A DNA stretch of 64,000 bases from Massilia litorea (lineage in GTDB: Bacteria > Pseudomonadota > Gammaproteobacteria > Burkholderiales > Burkholderiaceae_D), in contig NZ_CP062941.1 of assembly GCF_015101885.1 (NCBI RefSeq), forward strand, positions 4,836,001 through 4,900,000, in the 5' to 3' direction. How positions within the stretch are numbered: position 1 is the first letter of the stretch; each line of letters starts with the position of its first letter. The notes beneath the pieces were generated by a model that saw nothing but the letters and a program-made list of their open reading frames with translations, did no database searches and was not told the DNA's origin. Of the stretch, positions 31,797 through 40,903 are shown one piece after another. The position numbers and the translations under genes were made by a program.

Positions 31797-31941
31797 GTAG
31801 GGTGGGCACTCGTGCCCACGCGGTAACACGCCAGAATCTCGTTCCGGACGATCTTGCACACATGGTGATCATCCGTCTGTAACATCGGGGGCGCTTCGAC
31901 CATCATTCGGCGTACCGCGTGGGCTCGAGAGCCCACCCTAC
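31797..31941. repeat. REP-like inverted pair (element 3)
   Basis: Left hairpin GTAGGGTGGGCACTCGTGCC and onwards to ACGCGGTAAC; right hairpin is the mirror image with loop stem GGGCTCTCGAGCCC. A matching CGTAAC/GTTACG flanks both ends (31791 and 31942 on). About 90 unrelated bases lie between. Arms differ as C-A..T-G versus C-T..A-G, so pairing is kept. Confidence 0.8.
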
Positions 31942-31965
31942 GTTACGCTGCCGCCAACGACGCTT

Positions 31966-32679
31966 TCACACGTCGCGTAAATCCGCGAGCGGCTGCTTTC
32001 CGAATTGATCGGCCAACAAATAATCCACCAGCTTGCGCGCACACTCGTCCGGCCTGGCCAGCGCCCCCTCCTGCTTGAGTTGCACGAAACGCTCCTTCAT
32101 CGGAAAGCGCGACTCCGGCGTGGCCCGGATTTCGGCCTGCATGCCGGTATCGATCACGCCCGGCGCCAGGCTGGTGCAGCGCACGGACGGGTCGCCGTCC
32201 TGCAGCACGGCTTCGGCATGGCGGTCGAGGGCGGCCTTGGTGGCGCAGTAGACGCTCCAGCCGGGATAGGCATTCCTGCCCGCCCCGCTCGACACGTGCA
32301 GGATGCGCCGCTCGCCGGTACTTGCCTGCACCACGCTTGCGGCCAGCGCCAGCGGCGCGGCCACGTTCAGCGTCACCGCGCGCAGCGCAGCCAGCGGATC
32401 CTGTTCGGCCAGCGGGCCGACCGGGGCGACGACGCCGGCATTGTTCACCAGCAGCGTGGTCTCGGCGTCCGCCAGCCAGTCGCGCAGCGTCGTGCCCGCC
32501 ACGAAGCTGGCCAGCGCCGCGCCATCGGACAGGTCGACTTCGATTTCGGTGAGCAGCGTCGACGCCGCCGCGGCGGCCCGGCTGCGCGCCAGGCCGAGCA
32601 CCGGAATCCCGCGTTCGATCAGCTCGGCGGCGATGGCGGCGCCGAGACCCTTGGTGTGGCCGGTGACGATGGCTTTCAT
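31966..32679 (-). CDS. SDR family oxidoreductase
   Basis: 237 residues from the ATG at 32679, chosen because GGAGGAG precedes it by six bases and MKAIVTGHTKGLGAAIA is a standard short-chain dehydrogenase start with the TGxxxGxG cofactor site. NNAG is in LLVNNAGVVAPVG near residue 78, catalytic Ser in HVSSGAGRNA, and Tyr-Lys in YCATKAALDRHAE. NAD(P)-dependent; substrate unknown. A longer frame upstream lacks a ribosome site. Confidence 0.9.
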   Translation of the reverse strand: MKAIVTGHTKGLGAAIAAELIERGIPVLGLARSRAAAAASTLLTEIEVDLSDGAALASFVAGTTLRDWLADAETTLLVNNAGVVAPVGPLAEQDPLAALRAVTLNVAAPLALAASVVQASTGERRILHVSSGAGRNAYPGWSVYCATKAALDRHAEAVLQDGDPSVRCTSLAPGVIDTGMQAEIRATPESRFPMKERFVQLKQEGALARPDECARKLVDYLLADQFGKQPLADLRDV

Positions 32680-32799
32680 GCGGATCTCCTCCAGAATGGG
32701 AGCCCAAGCATACTCGAAGGCGTGACACGCGCCCAGACCGTTGTAAGCGGACACTCGAAATAGACTAAATGCAACAATTCGTGAGGGGCTCAGGGTAGA

Positions 32800-33834
32800 A
32801 TGAGACCGCCCTGTCCACCCCGCTTCGCCACCTCAGCCAAACCGATGCCCACCGCACCTGCCATTGCGCCACTGAACAGCCCTTGCCGCGTCCTGCTGGT
32901 CGGCGCACCGCCCTTTGCCGGCGCGCTGCGCGAAATGCTGGCGGACGCCGACGACATCGAACTGATGCTGACCGATGCCGCCCAGGCGCTGGAGCAGGCG
33001 GCGACGCTGCGCCCGGCCGTGCTGGTGCGCGCGCTGGGCGGACGCGACGACAGCGGCGACTTCATCCGTGCCTGCCGGGCGCATGCGGCCCTGAACGCGC
33101 TGCCCCTGGTCGTCCTTGCCCCCAACGCCGACAACGCCGGGCGCGACGCCGCCTTCGCCGCCGGCGCCAGCGATTACCTGGCCGAATTACCGACCCGGAC
33201 CGAACTGCTGGCGCGCCTGCGCTACCACGCCTCGGCCAGCCAGGCGCTGCTCGAACGCGACGATGCCCTGCGCCGCCTCGTCGAGACCCAGGCGCTGCTG
33301 GCCCGTGCGCAGGGCGAACTCGACCGCATCGACGGCGTCGACGGCCTGACCGGCATCCCGAACCGGCGCCGTTTCGAGCAGGTCGCGCAAGGCGAGTGGC
33401 AGCGCGCGCGCCGCAACGGCCAGCCGCTTTCCCTGCTCGTGTGCGATGTCGACAGTTTTGGTTATTTCAATCACCGCCTCGGGCGCGAAGCGGGCGACCT
33501 CTGCCTGCGCAAGATGGCGGGCGTGCTCACCGGTCAGCTGAAGCGTCCGTCGGACCTCGCCGCACGCTACGATGGCAAGCAGTTCGCGATCCTGCTGCCC
33601 GACACCGGCCTCGATGGCGCGGTGCAGGTGGCCGAATCCTGCCGCGCGGCGCTCGAGCGCCTGGCGCTGTCGCATCCCTTGCCAGAGCGGCGCATCGTGA
33701 CGATGTCGGTCGGTGTAGCCTCGACCGTGCCGTCCGACGAAGGCATGTTCGACGATGTCCTGGTGCGGGCCGGCGAAGCCGTGCAGGCGGCCAAGTCCCG
33801 TGGCCGCAACCGGGTCGCGGCTTTCCGGGCCTAG
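32800..33834 (+). CDS. Pseudo-receiver plus degenerate GGDEF protein, possible cyclic-di-GMP receptor
   Basis: 344 residues. Residues about 29-140 follow a response-receiver fold but lack the acidic pair and phospho-acceptor Asp ([22 protein letters not shown]). Residues about 170-340 are a GGDEF fold with start motif [14 protein letters not shown], but the signature is DGKQF (258-262) instead of GGDEF, and the metal/substrate region reads [19 protein letters not shown]. An inhibitory-site RxxD (RPSD, 249-252) is kept at the exact five-residue distance. Probably no cyclase; it may bind cyclic-di-GMP. Its end overlaps murB by four bases, convergent. Confidence 0.85.
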   Translation: MRPPCPPRFATSAKPMPTAPAIAPLNSPCRVLLVGAPPFAGALREMLADADDIELMLTDAAQALEQAATLRPAVLVRALGGRDDSGDFIRACRAHAALNALPLVVLAPNADNAGRDAAFAAGASDYLAELPTRTELLARLRYHASASQALLERDDALRRLVETQALLARAQGELDRIDGVDGLTGIPNRRRFEQVAQGEWQRARRNGQPLSLLVCDVDSFGYFNHRLGREAGDLCLRKMAGVLTGQLKRPSDLAARYDGKQFAILLPDTGLDGAVQVAESCRAALERLALSHPLPERRIVTMSVGVASTVPSDEGMFDDVLVRAGEAVQAAKSRGRNRVAAFRA

Positions 33835-34859
33835 ATAAAGACCGGTTCCGGCTCCAGCTCGACGCCGAACCGTTCCAGCACATCCTGCTGGATCGCGCGC
33901 GCCAGCGCCATGACGTCGGCCCCGGTTGCCCCGCCATTATTCACCAGCACCAGCGCCTGCTTCGGGTAGACGCCGGCCGCGCCCATGTTTTTCCCCTTCC
34001 AGCCGCACTGGTCGATGAGCCACCCCGCCGCCAGCTTTTCGCTGCCGTCCGGCTGCGCGTGGTGCACCAGTTGAGGGAAACTCTCCAGCAGCGCGCGGCA
34101 CCGGGCGCCGGGCACCACCGGATTCTTGAAGAAGCTGCCGGCGTTGCCGATCTCGGCCGGGTCGGGCAGCTTGCGGCGCCGGATCGCGACGACGGTGTCG
34201 CTCACCTGGCGCGGCGTCGGGGCATCGATGCCCGCCGTTGCCACTGCCTGGGCCAGTTCGGCGTAGCGCAGGTTCGGCTGCCAGTCCCGCGGCAGGGCGA
34301 AGGTGACGTCCAGCACCACCAGGTTGGCGCCGCCGGCGTGCTTGAACACACTGTCGCGGTAGCCGAAACGGCAGTCCTGCCCGGTGAGGGTACGCCGCTC
34401 CCCCGTCGCCAGGTCGAAGACGGTCAGCGAGTGAAACACATCCTTGATCTCGAGGCCATACGCCCCGATATTCTGGATCGGTGCCGCGCCCACGGTGCCG
34501 GGAATGAGGGACAGGTTTTCGAGGCCGCCCAGGCCCTGGTCCAGCGTGTACTGCACGAAGGCATGCCAGTTTTCGCCGGCGCCGGCGCGCACCAGGGTCT
34601 TGCCGTCCTCTTCGCCGATGACCTCGCGGCCTTCGATGGCCATGTGCAGCACCAAGGCCTCGACGTCGCGCGTGAGCAGCACGTTGCTGCCGCCGCCGAG
34701 GACGAAACAAGGCAGGCCCGTGCCGGCGCTGTCGCCGCGCAGGCCGTCGAGCTGGTCCGCATGCGTGACGCGCAGGTAGCGGCGGGCACGCGCCGGGAGG
34801 CCGAAGGTATTGAAGGCTTGCAGCGAAACGTCGTGTTCGATCGGGAGGGTATTGGGCAT
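33831..34859 (-). CDS. murB: UDP-N-acetylenolpyruvoylglucosamine reductase
   Basis: 342 residues, FAD enzyme that reduces UDP-GlcNAc enolpyruvate to UDP-MurNAc for peptidoglycan. N-terminal [20 protein letters not shown] and the FAD loop [15 protein letters not shown] near residues 51-65; [20 protein letters not shown] near 116-135; the catalytic serine region [12 protein letters not shown] near 235; and the C-terminal [20 protein letters not shown]. This is the E. coli-like (type I) length. Starts at the ATG at 34859, facing the YajQ gene. Confidence 0.95.
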   Translation of the reverse strand: MPNTLPIEHDVSLQAFNTFGLPARARRYLRVTHADQLDGLRGDSAGTGLPCFVLGGGSNVLLTRDVEALVLHMAIEGREVIGEEDGKTLVRAGAGENWHAFVQYTLDQGLGGLENLSLIPGTVGAAPIQNIGAYGLEIKDVFHSLTVFDLATGERRTLTGQDCRFGYRDSVFKHAGGANLVVLDVTFALPRDWQPNLRYAELAQAVATAGIDAPTPRQVSDTVVAIRRRKLPDPAEIGNAGSFFKNPVVPGARCRALLESFPQLVHHAQPDGSEKLAAGWLIDQCGWKGKNMGAAGVYPKQALVLVNNGGATGADVMALARAIQQDVLERFGVELEPEPVFI

Positions 34860-35017
34860 GGGTCAGGACGGTCGAGGGCGAAAACCGGTCGATTATAGAG
34901 GCAAATATCGTAGCGACCCCAGCCTTGTCGGGTTAAAACGGTCGTTCTATTCGTGCTTGTCCGTTAAAATACTGCCACTTATAAATTCAGCAGCAACATC
35001 ATAAAAGGAAAACTGCG

Positions 35018-35503
35018 ATGCCATCGTTTGACGTGGTCTGCGAAGCAGACATGGTTGAAGTAAAGAACGCCGTCGAGCAATCGAACAAGGAAATCACCAC
35101 CCGCTTCGACTTCAAGGGCAGCTCCGCCAAGGTCGAGCAGAAGGAAAAGGAATTGACGCTGTTCGCCGATTCCGATTTCCAGCTGAGCCAGGTGAAGGAC
35201 GTGCTCGTCAACAAAATGACCAAGCGTAAGGTCGACGTCCGCTTCCTCGACGAGGAAAAAGTGGAAAAGATCGGCGGCGACAAGGTCAAGCAGCTGATCA
35301 AGGTGCGCAACGGCATCGAGACCGAGGACGCCAAGAAAATCACCAAGGCGATCAAGGAAAGCAAGATGAAGGTGCAGGCCAGCATCCAGGGCGAAACCGT
35401 GCGCGTCACCGGCGCCAAGCGCGACGACCTGCAGGCCGCGATGGCCCTGCTGCGCAAGGACATCCAGGACCTGCCGCTCGCGTTCAACAACTTCCGCGAT
35501 TAA
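35018..35503 (+). CDS. yajQ: YajQ family cyclic-di-GMP-binding protein
   Basis: 161 residues, the exact family length. Two ferredoxin-like halves; begins [20 protein letters not shown] and includes [19 protein letters not shown]. YajQ relatives in Xanthomonas bind cyclic-di-GMP and act with transcription factors; in E. coli the protein binds nucleic acid or nucleotides. Its placement between a degenerate GGDEF gene and a GGDEF-EAL gene fits a signalling role but proves nothing. AAAGGAAAA precedes the ATG. Confidence 0.95.
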   Translation: MPSFDVVCEADMVEVKNAVEQSNKEITTRFDFKGSSAKVEQKEKELTLFADSDFQLSQVKDVLVNKMTKRKVDVRFLDEEKVEKIGGDKVKQLIKVRNGIETEDAKKITKAIKESKMKVQASIQGETVRVTGAKRDDLQAAMALLRKDIQDLPLAFNNFRD

Positions 35504-35662
35504 TGGACGCCGCCGGGGCATGCCCCGGCCTTCCCTCGCCGCATGCCTCGCGCTACCCCCTTTTTGCTTGGGGTAGAATTGAGGCTGCACAAACTCGCTC
35601 GCCCCGCCTCGCTTTTCGAGCAAGAGCACACTGGTAGCAACTTCGGTAGTCTAAGGATAGCA

Positions 35663-36928
35663 ATGAAACGTGTTGATGATTTCCGCCTGCGTCTGGGCAA
35701 TAAGGAATATGTGCCCATCATGATTGGCGGAATGGGCGTGGACATTTCGACCTCCGAGCTCGCGCTGGAAGCGGCGCGCCTGGGCGGCATCGGCCACATC
35801 TCGGACGCGATGGTGCAGGACGTCTCGGACCGCAAGTTCGATACGACCTTCGTCAAGGACAAGACCAAGCTCTACAAGTTCAACATCAACAACATGGACA
35901 AGGCGGTGGTGCAGTTCGACCTCGAACGCCTGGCCGAAGCGACGCGCCTGCACGTGGGCGCGACCATGGCGGCGAAGAAGGGCGATGGCCTGATCTTCGT
36001 GAACTGCATGGAAAAGCTGACCATGAACGCGCCCAAGGAAACCCTGCGCACGCGCCTGGCCTCGGCACTCGACGCCGGCATCGACGGCATCACCATGTCC
36101 GCCGGCCTGCACCTCGGTTCCTTCGAACTGATCAAGGACCACCCGCGCTTCCGTGAAGCCAAGCTCGGCATCATCGTGTCCTCGGTGCGCGCGCTGCAGC
36201 TGTTCCTGCGCAAGGTCGCCAAACTCAACCGCCCGCCCGATTTCATCATCGTCGAGGGACCGCTGGCCGGCGGCCACCTGGGCTTCGGTTTCGACTGGAA
36301 GAACTACGACCTGCACCTGATCATCGACGAAATCCTCGCCTACATGCGCGCGGAAAACATCGACATCCCGCTGATCGCGGCCGGCGGCGTGTTCACCGGT
36401 TCGGATGCGGTCTCGTTCCTGGAAAAAGGCGTGGGCGGCGTGCAGGTGGCGACCCGCTTCACCGTCACCCAGGAATGCGGCATGCCCGACAGCGTCAAGC
36501 AGGAATACTTCCGCGCCAGCGAGGAAGACATCATCGTCAACGGCATCTCGCCGACCGGCTATCCGATGCGCATGCTGAAAAGCACGCCGGCCATCGGTTC
36601 CGGCATCCGCCCGGGCTGCGAATCCTACGGCTACCTGCTGGACGCCACCGGCAACTGCGCCTACATCAATTCGTACAACCGCGAAGTGCTGGCCAATCCG
36701 GACGTGAAAAACCCGCCGGTGATGGACAAGACCTGCCTGTGCACGCACATGCGCAACTATAACTGCTGGACTTGCGGCCATTACACCTACCGCCTGAAGG
36801 ACACGACCCACAAACTGGCCAACGGCGATTACCAGATCCTGAGCGCCGAGCACGTGTTCAAGGACTACCAGTTCAGCGTGAACAACGAAATCGCCCTGCC
36901 GGAAAAACAGGAGAGCGCGGCCGCCTGA
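35663..36928 (+). CDS. Nitronate monooxygenase family flavoprotein with a C-terminal Cys/His cluster
   Basis: 421 residues from the ATG at 35663, preceded by AAGGA. TIM-barrel FMN oxidoreductase: VPIMIGGMGVDISTSELALE near residues 18-37, EGPLAGGHLGFGFDW near 200, AAGGVFTGSDAVSFLEKGV near 240. The C-terminal 70 residues carry CLCTH-x5-CWTCGH (C358, C360, H362, C368, C371, H373), which is not part of the classic nitronate monooxygenase and looks like a metal site. Substrate uncertain; a PfaD-like or enoyl-reductase-type role is also possible. Confidence 0.85.
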   Translation: MKRVDDFRLRLGNKEYVPIMIGGMGVDISTSELALEAARLGGIGHISDAMVQDVSDRKFDTTFVKDKTKLYKFNINNMDKAVVQFDLERLAEATRLHVGATMAAKKGDGLIFVNCMEKLTMNAPKETLRTRLASALDAGIDGITMSAGLHLGSFELIKDHPRFREAKLGIIVSSVRALQLFLRKVAKLNRPPDFIIVEGPLAGGHLGFGFDWKNYDLHLIIDEILAYMRAENIDIPLIAAGGVFTGSDAVSFLEKGVGGVQVATRFTVTQECGMPDSVKQEYFRASEEDIIVNGISPTGYPMRMLKSTPAIGSGIRPGCESYGYLLDATGNCAYINSYNREVLANPDVKNPPVMDKTCLCTHMRNYNCWTCGHYTYRLKDTTHKLANGDYQILSAEHVFKDYQFSVNNEIALPEKQESAAA

Positions 36929-36950
36929 GCACGCCTCCTGTCCCCTTCGC

Positions 36951-36978
36951 AAAAAGCCACGCTCAGCCGTGGCTTTTT
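36951..36978 (+). terminator. Intrinsic terminator of the nitronate monooxygenase-type gene
   Basis: AAAAAGCCACG-CTCAGC-CGTGGCTTTTT, eleven-base-pair perfect stem, followed by GTTTTTG. Located 23 bases after the stop. Confidence 0.92.
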
Positions 36979-37065
36979 GTTTTTGAACAAGGGCGACAAA
37001 AGGTGGGGAACAGGAGTACGCTCGGGTAGTCCAACTGAGGTTGCCCACAACGAAAGGCGCTCAGC

Positions 37066-39468
37066 ATGACCATGCCCATACCGACTGCCAACGCCGCTTT
37101 CCTGATTGACGAAGCGGGCATCATCACGGCATGGAACAAGGCGTGCGAGCAGCTGCTCGGCTTTCCCGCGCGCGAGGCCATCGGCCAATCCTTCGGCTCC
37201 CTGCTCGTCGGCATCGATCCCGGGGATATGACCGTGCGCTGGCGCGGCCTGGCCGAAGACCACGGCCACACCAACCGGGTCGTCCTGCGCCATGCCGACG
37301 GTACGACGGTCAAGGCGGACCTCGCCATCCTGCCGCAGGCCGGCCTCGATGGCGTCGACCGGGCCTGGGTCGCAGCCATCGACAACGTCCACAACGATGC
37401 CATGCCCGACGCGGTGCTGGTCGGGCGCATGCCGCTGGCGACGATCATCGACGTCTTGCCGGGCACCTTCTATGCACTCAACCGCGAAGGCCGCTTCCTG
37501 CTCTGGAACCGTAACCATGAGCGGATGACCGAGTACAGCTCGGAAGAAATGGGCGCGACCAATGCGCTCGAACTGTTCGATCTGCCCACCCGTCCCCTGA
37601 TCGCCGAGAGTATCCGCCGCGTGTTCGAGGAAGGCGAGGAAGTCACGATCGAAGCCGATGTCGTCGCGCGCAGCGGACGCGAAACGCCGATGCTGCTGTG
37701 CGGCGCGCGCGTGGATTGCGACGGCGGCCGTTACCTGTTCGGCATGGGCATGGACATCACGGCCAGGCGCGAGCAGGAACGCGCACTGCGCCTGCGCGAG
37801 CGCGCCCTGCACGCGGCCAGCAACGGCATCGTCATCACCGGCATCGACGGCGGCAACTGCCCGATCGAATACGTCAATCCGGCCTTCGAGCGCATCACCG
37901 GCTACAGCGCGATCGAAGTCGTCGGGCGCGATTCGCGCTTCATGGCGGCGCCCGGGATGGACAACAATGAGCGCCAGCAGGTGCGCGAGGCAATCGCCGC
38001 GCGGCGGCCGGTGAACGTCGTGTTTCGCAACATGCGCAAGGACGGCGAGCTGTTCTGGAACGACCTGTCCATCACGCCGGTACAGGGCGAACATGGCGAA
38101 ACGACACATTTCATCGGCGTCATCATGGACGTCACGGCCACCAAGCAGCGCACCGCCCACCTCGAGCACGAGGTCAACCACGACCCGCTCACCGGCCTGG
38201 CCAACCGCAACCTGATGTGGGACCGGCTGGAGCAGGCGCTGCACCTGTCGCAGCGCCAGAAGTCGATGGTCGGCATCGTCCTGATCGACCTGAACAACTT
38301 CAAGAACATCAACGACAGCTTCGGCCACGAGGCCGGCGACGTGGTGCTGAAGGTGGTCGCGCGCCGCCTGCAGGCCTCGGTGCGCGAGATCGACACGGTG
38401 GCGCGATTGTCCGGCGACGAATTCGTGCTGGTGCTGGTGAACCAGCCCACGCTGCGCTTCACGCTGCGCATGATCGAGCGCCTGCGCCAGAGCCTGACCC
38501 AGCCCGTCTCGTTCATGCACAAGGAAATCGCCGTCGGCGCCAGCCTCGGGGTCGCGGTCTACCCGCACGACGGCATCACCGCGCCCGATCTGGTGCGCTC
38601 CGCGGATGTCGCCATGTACCACGCCAAGGCCACCGGCCGCAACGAAATCTATTTCTTTTCGAACGATATGAAGTCGAGCAGCGAGGCGCGGGCGCGGCTC
38701 GATTCCGGCATGTCGCACGCGATCGAACGGAGCGAGCTGTTCATGCTGTACCAGCCCTGCATCGACGCGAAGAGCGGCCGGGTCTCCTGCTTCGAGGCGC
38801 TGCTGCGCTGGCGCCACCCCGAGCACGGGGTCCTGCTGCCCTCCTCTTTTCTCTCGGAAGCCGAGGAAAACGGCCGCATCGTCGAGTTCGGGGCTTGGGT
38901 GCTCGACCAGGCCTGCGCCTTCCTGCACGACCTGAAACAGCTGGGCATCACCGACGTGCCGGTGACGGTGAACGTCACGGCGCGCGAGTACGGGCAGCAG
39001 GATTTCGTATCGGGCATCGCCTCGCGCCTGAAAGCCTGGGAGCTGGCGCCGGACCTCCTTCAGATCGAACTGCGCGAGGAAACCGTGATCCGCAATCCGG
39101 GCCAGGTACGCGACCTGGCCGCCCAGCTGCGCCAGCTCGGCCTGACGCTGTCGATCGACGAATTCGGCCAGGGCATGACCGACCTCGGCTTCCTGCGCGA
39201 ACTGTCCGTGGGCCAGCTGAAACTGGCAAAGGAAGCGGTGCGCGCGATTGCCGACGGGCCCGAAGGCGAAGGCGGGACGATGGCGCGCACGCTCATCGAC
39301 ATCGGGCACAATCTGCGCATGCCGGTGATCGGCGAGGCGGTCGAGACGCGGGCGCAGCTGGACTTCCTGACCGCGCATGGATGCGAGGTGCTGCAGGGTT
39401 TATTGCTGAGCGAGCCGGTGCTGCCGGAGGCGGCGCGCAACCTGGTGCGCGATCGGATGCCGGCGTGA
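37066..39468 (+). CDS. PAS-PAS-PAS-GGDEF-EAL protein with an altered EAL site
   Basis: 800 residues, cytoplasmic. PAS modules at about 5-120, 130-240 and 245-365; GGDEF with a functional SGDEF (449-453) and an inhibitory RxxD (R440, D443). In the EAL domain E577-A-L, N636, E668 and K719 are kept, but the metal motif reads DEFGQG (D698, E699) instead of DDFGTG, and the KxD motif is KLA. It may therefore make cyclic-di-GMP, with weak or no breakdown. A long inverted repeat lies between it and the convergent DHH gene. Confidence 0.93.
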   Translation: MTMPIPTANAAFLIDEAGIITAWNKACEQLLGFPAREAIGQSFGSLLVGIDPGDMTVRWRGLAEDHGHTNRVVLRHADGTTVKADLAILPQAGLDGVDRAWVAAIDNVHNDAMPDAVLVGRMPLATIIDVLPGTFYALNREGRFLLWNRNHERMTEYSSEEMGATNALELFDLPTRPLIAESIRRVFEEGEEVTIEADVVARSGRETPMLLCGARVDCDGGRYLFGMGMDITARREQERALRLRERALHAASNGIVITGIDGGNCPIEYVNPAFERITGYSAIEVVGRDSRFMAAPGMDNNERQQVREAIAARRPVNVVFRNMRKDGELFWNDLSITPVQGEHGETTHFIGVIMDVTATKQRTAHLEHEVNHDPLTGLANRNLMWDRLEQALHLSQRQKSMVGIVLIDLNNFKNINDSFGHEAGDVVLKVVARRLQASVREIDTVARLSGDEFVLVLVNQPTLRFTLRMIERLRQSLTQPVSFMHKEIAVGASLGVAVYPHDGITAPDLVRSADVAMYHAKATGRNEIYFFSNDMKSSSEARARLDSGMSHAIERSELFMLYQPCIDAKSGRVSCFEALLRWRHPEHGVLLPSSFLSEAEENGRIVEFGAWVLDQACAFLHDLKQLGITDVPVTVNVTAREYGQQDFVSGIASRLKAWELAPDLLQIELREETVIRNPGQVRDLAAQLRQLGLTLSIDEFGQGMTDLGFLRELSVGQLKLAKEAVRAIADGPEGEGGTMARTLIDIGHNLRMPVIGEAVETRAQLDFLTAHGCEVLQGLLLSEPVLPEAARNLVRDRMPA

Positions 39469-39486
39469 CGGTTATGCGACGGTTGT

Positions 39487-39629
39487 GGGGCTGTTGCCTG
39501 TTCGGCTATCGGTGTTCCGAATCCGCGTGGGCTCAAGAGCCCACCCTACGGTCTCCGCTGCCGGCCGTAGGGTGGGCATTCATGCCCACGCGGATTCAAC
39601 GCACCGATAACGGAACAGGCAACAGCCCC
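39487..39629. repeat. Long inverted repeat built from two divergent REP elements (element 4)
   Basis: Arm one 39487-39551 and arm two 39565-39629, 65 bases each, pair almost completely: both begin or end with GGGGCTGTTGCCTGTTC or its complement. The inner parts are REP units (39524-39549 and 39567-39592). Loop of 13 bases. Here the two GTAG ends point toward each other across the centre, opposite to the other elements. Between two convergent genes. Confidence 0.85.
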
Positions 39630-39645
39630 ACCCCGCCCGCACACC

Positions 39646-40584
39646 TTACCCTTCGCTCGTAATCCGCTGAATCAAGGCCCCCAGCACATCCTCCGCCATC
39701 GCGTTGTCCACCTGGCAAGTCCCCGCATTCTCATGCCCGCCCCCGCCGTACTCCAGCATCAGCGCGCCGATATTCGTCCTCGAGCTCCGGTTCAGAATCG
39801 ATTTACCCGTCGCAAACACCGTGTTCTGGTTTTTCAGCCCCCACAGCACGTGGATCGAGATGTTCGTCTCCGGGAACAGCGCATAGATGATGAAACGGTT
39901 GCCGGCGTAAATCGTCTGCTCCTCGCGCAGGTCGAGCACCACCAGGTTGCCGTGCACGCGGGCGCAGCGCCGGATCTGTTCCTTGCACAGGTTGCTGTGC
40001 TCGAAATACAGCCTGGTGCGCTCCTGCACGTCGGGCAGCGCCATGATCTCGTCGATCGAATGCTGCCGGCAGGCCTCGATCAGTTCCATCATGAGCTGGT
40101 AGTTCGAGATGCGGAAATCGCGGAAGCGGCCGAGGCCGGTACGGGCGTCCATCAGGAAGTTGAGCAGGTTCCAGCCGGCCGGCTCCAGCACTTCCTCGCG
40201 CGAAAAACGGGCGCTGTCGCCCTTGTCGACCGCCGCCATCATGTCGCGCCAGGCCACGGGGAACACTTTCTCGCCGCCGTAGTAATCCCAGACCACGCGC
40301 GCCGCCGACGGCGCCTCGGGCTGGATCACGTGATTCGGGCGCGTGCCGCGGTTGCGGATGGTCTCGGACAGGTGATGGTCGAAGGCCAGGTGGGCCCCGG
40401 CGACATAGGGCAGGTTGGTCGTGATGTCGCGCTTGGTGATCGCAATTTTGCCGTCCTGCATGTCCTTCGGGTGGACAAACAAGATGTCGTCGATCAGGTT
40501 CAGGTGCTTGAGCAGGACTGCGCAGACCAGTCCATCGAAGTCGCTGCGGGTGACGAGGCGAAACTGTGCAAGAACGGCGGACAT
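39646..40584 (-). CDS. DHH/DHHA1 family phosphoesterase
   Basis: 312 residues. Motif I TRSDFDGLVCAVLLKH near residues 12-27 and the name-giving AFDHHLS near 68, then the DHHA1 end GGGGHENAGTCQV near 285. Family members cleave polyphosphate, short RNAs (NrnA) or cyclic dinucleotides; this one cannot be narrowed, and it lacks a membrane or PAS region. Convergent with a GGDEF-EAL gene. It could act on pGpG or other small nucleotides, by analogy only. Confidence 0.88.
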   Translation of the reverse strand: MSAVLAQFRLVTRSDFDGLVCAVLLKHLNLIDDILFVHPKDMQDGKIAITKRDITTNLPYVAGAHLAFDHHLSETIRNRGTRPNHVIQPEAPSAARVVWDYYGGEKVFPVAWRDMMAAVDKGDSARFSREEVLEPAGWNLLNFLMDARTGLGRFRDFRISNYQLMMELIEACRQHSIDEIMALPDVQERTRLYFEHSNLCKEQIRRCARVHGNLVVLDLREEQTIYAGNRFIIYALFPETNISIHVLWGLKNQNTVFATGKSILNRSSRTNIGALMLEYGGGGHENAGTCQVDNAMAEDVLGALIQRITSEG

Positions 40585-40903
40585 CGGCGTACCCTTTCGT
40601 CGAATGGTTGACTTTCAATACGGCAATCGTTTTCAAATCATACCGTGCAAAGTTTCCGATTTTTATTTTTTATTGAAGGGTTTGGGGGGCGACAAGGCGG
40701 CACCGGCACCGCCTTCTGCATTCCACGCCCCGCATCCTGCAGGCTGTCGCAAAGCACGCGCGGTGTCGCCGGCTGCGGGGTAAAGTTGCAACATTCCAAC
40801 AATCCGAAAGCCGGACCCTGCCATTTGCACATGGCAAAACGGCACCGGGCGGCAGGGACGCGGTACACTCGCTCCCGCCCACGAATCGAAGACAAGACCC
40901 GAC
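40585..40903. other. Divergent intergenic region between the DHH and LytS-type genes
   Basis: 319 bases with no credible gene. It includes an AT-rich block (TTTTTATTTTTTATTG near 40660) and a small hairpin GGCGG-CACCGGCA-CCGCC (about 40698-40715). It should carry promoters for both divergent genes, but none was clear by eye. Confidence 0.5.
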
